Below are positions 14,657 through 15,849 of a stretch of 15,849 nucleotides of DNA, piece by piece (positions within the stretch are counted from its first letter, which is position 1; each line of letters opens with the position of its first letter). The position numbers and the translations under genes are program-made. Location: NCBI GenBank assembly GCA_002404395.1, contig DHJP01000154.1:1-15849 (forward strand). The letters are read 5' to 3'. The DNA comes from Clostridiales bacterium UBA4717. Its GTDB lineage: Bacteria; Bacillota; Clostridia; Oscillospirales; CAG-272. The notes beneath the pieces are model-generated. The model did not search any database and was not told the DNA's origin. It saw only the letters and a program-made list of their open reading frames with translations.

Positions 14657-15849
14657 ATGGAAGGCGACAGTATATTGTCGATCGTAATAATTGCATTTCT
14701 TGTTATTGCATCGGCATTTTTCTCGGCCACCGAAACCGCATTTTTATCTTTCAATCGCATTAAAATGAAAACCGCCGCACAGGACGGCGACAAACGCGCG
14801 CAAAAAATTCTGGATCTATTCGAAAAATACGACAAATTGATCTCTACGATCCTTATCGGAAACAATATCGTAAATCTCTCTGCCGCTTCGCTCGGAACCG
14901 TATTGTTTGTGCAACAGCTCAAAATCCAGAACGGTGCCACGGTTTCAACTATCGTACTTACCGTGATAATCCTGCTGTTCGGCGAGATCACTCCGAAGCG
15001 TATAGCCAAGGAGATACCGGATAAGATCACATACGCATTCTATCCCCTGATCAAGGGACTTGTTGTGGTATTTACCCCGCTTGCCTTTTTGCTCAATCTT
15101 TGGCAACGCATGTTGTCGAAATTCTTCCGCTTTGAAGGCGAGACCGGCATGACCGAAGACGAGTTGATAACCATGGTAGACGAAGCGCAGCATGACGGCG
15201 GAATAGATGAGGACGAGGGCGAGCTTATACGTTCTGCAATCGAATTCAACGACGTGGAAGTCAAGGACATAATCACTCCCAGAGTTGACATCTCGGCTAT
15301 TCCCGAAAATGCAACCATGGATGAAGTTGCCGCAGTCTTTTACGAAACCGGCTTCTCGCGTCTGCCGGTGTACAAAGACTCTATCGACAATATAATCGGA
15401 ATACTTCACGAGAAAGATTTCTATTATATGCGTCATAAAGGCAATACCGACTTCTCTTCCGCTATAGGAAAAGCGCTTTATGTCTCGGAACACGTGCAGA
15501 TCTCGGATCTGTTAAAGAAATTCCAGCTTGAAAAAGCGCATATGGCAGTAGTGCTTGATGATTTCGGCGGAACACTCGGAATATGCACGCTTGAAGATAT
15601 AATCGAAGAGCTCGTCGGCGACATTTGGGATGAGCATGACGAGGTCATAGAGCAATTTGTGCAGAATGAGGACGGTAGCGTCACCGTCGATGCATCCGCT
15701 CGTGTAATAGACATGTTTGAGCATTTTGACATGGAGCCAGATGACGACGACGATCTTCCGCAAACCGTCAACGGCTGGGTGCTTAAAGAGATGGGGCATC
15801 TGCCGGAGCCCGGAGAAAGTTTTAAATTTGAGAATTTGACGGTCGAAGT
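14657..15849 (+). CDS. Hemolysin-family / CNNM-CorC divalent cation transporter (3' end outside window)
   Basis: This is a membrane protein of the CNNM/CorC (HlyC/TlyC-like) family, associated with Mg2+ and Co2+ transport or efflux. The 397 visible residues show a CNNM (DUF21) membrane domain, with FSATETAFLSFNRIKMKTA (residues 23-41), GNNIVNLSAASLGTVLF and LLFGEITPKRIAKEI. The acidic linker TEDELITMVDEAQHDGGIDEDE follows. Next is a CBS pair (DIITPRVDISAIPENATMDE, FSRLPVYKDSIDNIIGILHEKDF and the second repeat HMAVVLDDFGGTLGICTLEDIIEELVGDI). The start of the C-terminal CorC_HlyC domain (GSVTVDASARVIDM) is reached before the window ends. The ATG at 14657 lies 13 nt after GGAGG, a slightly long spacing. 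The older hemolysin name does not imply toxicity. Control by the upstream leader ORF is plausible. Confidence 0.93.
   Translation, partial: MEGDSILSIVIIAFLVIASAFFSATETAFLSFNRIKMKTAAQDGDKRAQKILDLFEKYDKLISTILIGNNIVNLSAASLGTVLFVQQLKIQNGATVSTIVLTVIILLFGEITPKRIAKEIPDKITYAFYPLIKGLVVVFTPLAFLLNLWQRMLSKFFRFEGETGMTEDELITMVDEAQHDGGIDEDEGELIRSAIEFNDVEVKDIITPRVDISAIPENATMDEVAAVFYETGFSRLPVYKDSIDNIIGILHEKDFYYMRHKGNTDFSSAIGKALYVSEHVQISDLLKKFQLEKAHMAVVLDDFGGTLGICTLEDIIEELVGDIWDEHDEVIEQFVQNEDGSVTVDASARVIDMFEHFDMEPDDDDDLPQTVNGWVLKEMGHLPEPGESFKFENLTVE

Overview
This is a 15.8-kb chromosomal segment of a Gram-positive, Clostridia-like bacterium. An Oscillospiraceae/Ruminococcaceae-type gut or rumen lineage is my inference. 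The reasons are the set of household genes (rpoC, rplU-prp-rpmA with an N-terminally extended L27, acpP, lgt, folD and a pair of M16 peptidases of the YmfF/YmfH type), an SLH-anchored surface protein with cohesin-like modules, GGAGG-type ribosome binding sites, occasional GTG starts, and compact spacing with strong intrinsic terminators. No insertion sequence, prophage, CRISPR array, rRNA or tRNA was seen.

Left part (1-4970). The 3' end of rpoC closes with a perfect 19-bp terminator. A convergent LysR regulator follows, divergent from a CPA2-type cation:proton antiporter; their shared AT-rich intergenic region contains a palindrome and a 12-bp tandem repeat. An MgtC/SapB-family membrane protein comes next, and a bidirectional GC-rich terminator ends this block.

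Middle part (4970-12330). A minus-strand gene encodes a secreted protein with two cohesin-like domains, a low-complexity linker, an unassigned beta-rich region and three SLH domains. Its promoter diverges from that of acpP. Downstream on the plus strand are a degenerate M16 protein (YmfF-like), an intact M16 zinc protease (YmfH-like) overlapping it by 14 nt, then lgt (prolipoprotein diacylglyceryl transferase) and folD.

Right part (12330-15849). A TTGACA/TATAAT promoter and an L21-type leader precede rplU, prp and rpmA. L27 carries the N-terminal extension that Prp removes. A terminator and a convergent VanZ-family gene follow. The last 1.4 kb holds a divergent regulatory region: a 36-bp inverted repeat, a well-formed promoter, a 29-codon small ORF ending in Glu-Pro-rich codons, and a CNNM/CorC (HlyC-type) Mg2+/Co2+ transport-family gene that runs off the window. 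The stop region of the small ORF is perfectly complementary to the Shine-Dalgarno of the transporter, which suggests leader-peptide control.

The most interesting unexplained signals are that leader-peptide/SD-sequestration arrangement, and a family of three tiny intergenic hairpins with compensatory base changes. Two of those hairpins lie exactly 12 nt upstream of start codons that lack a clear Shine-Dalgarno.
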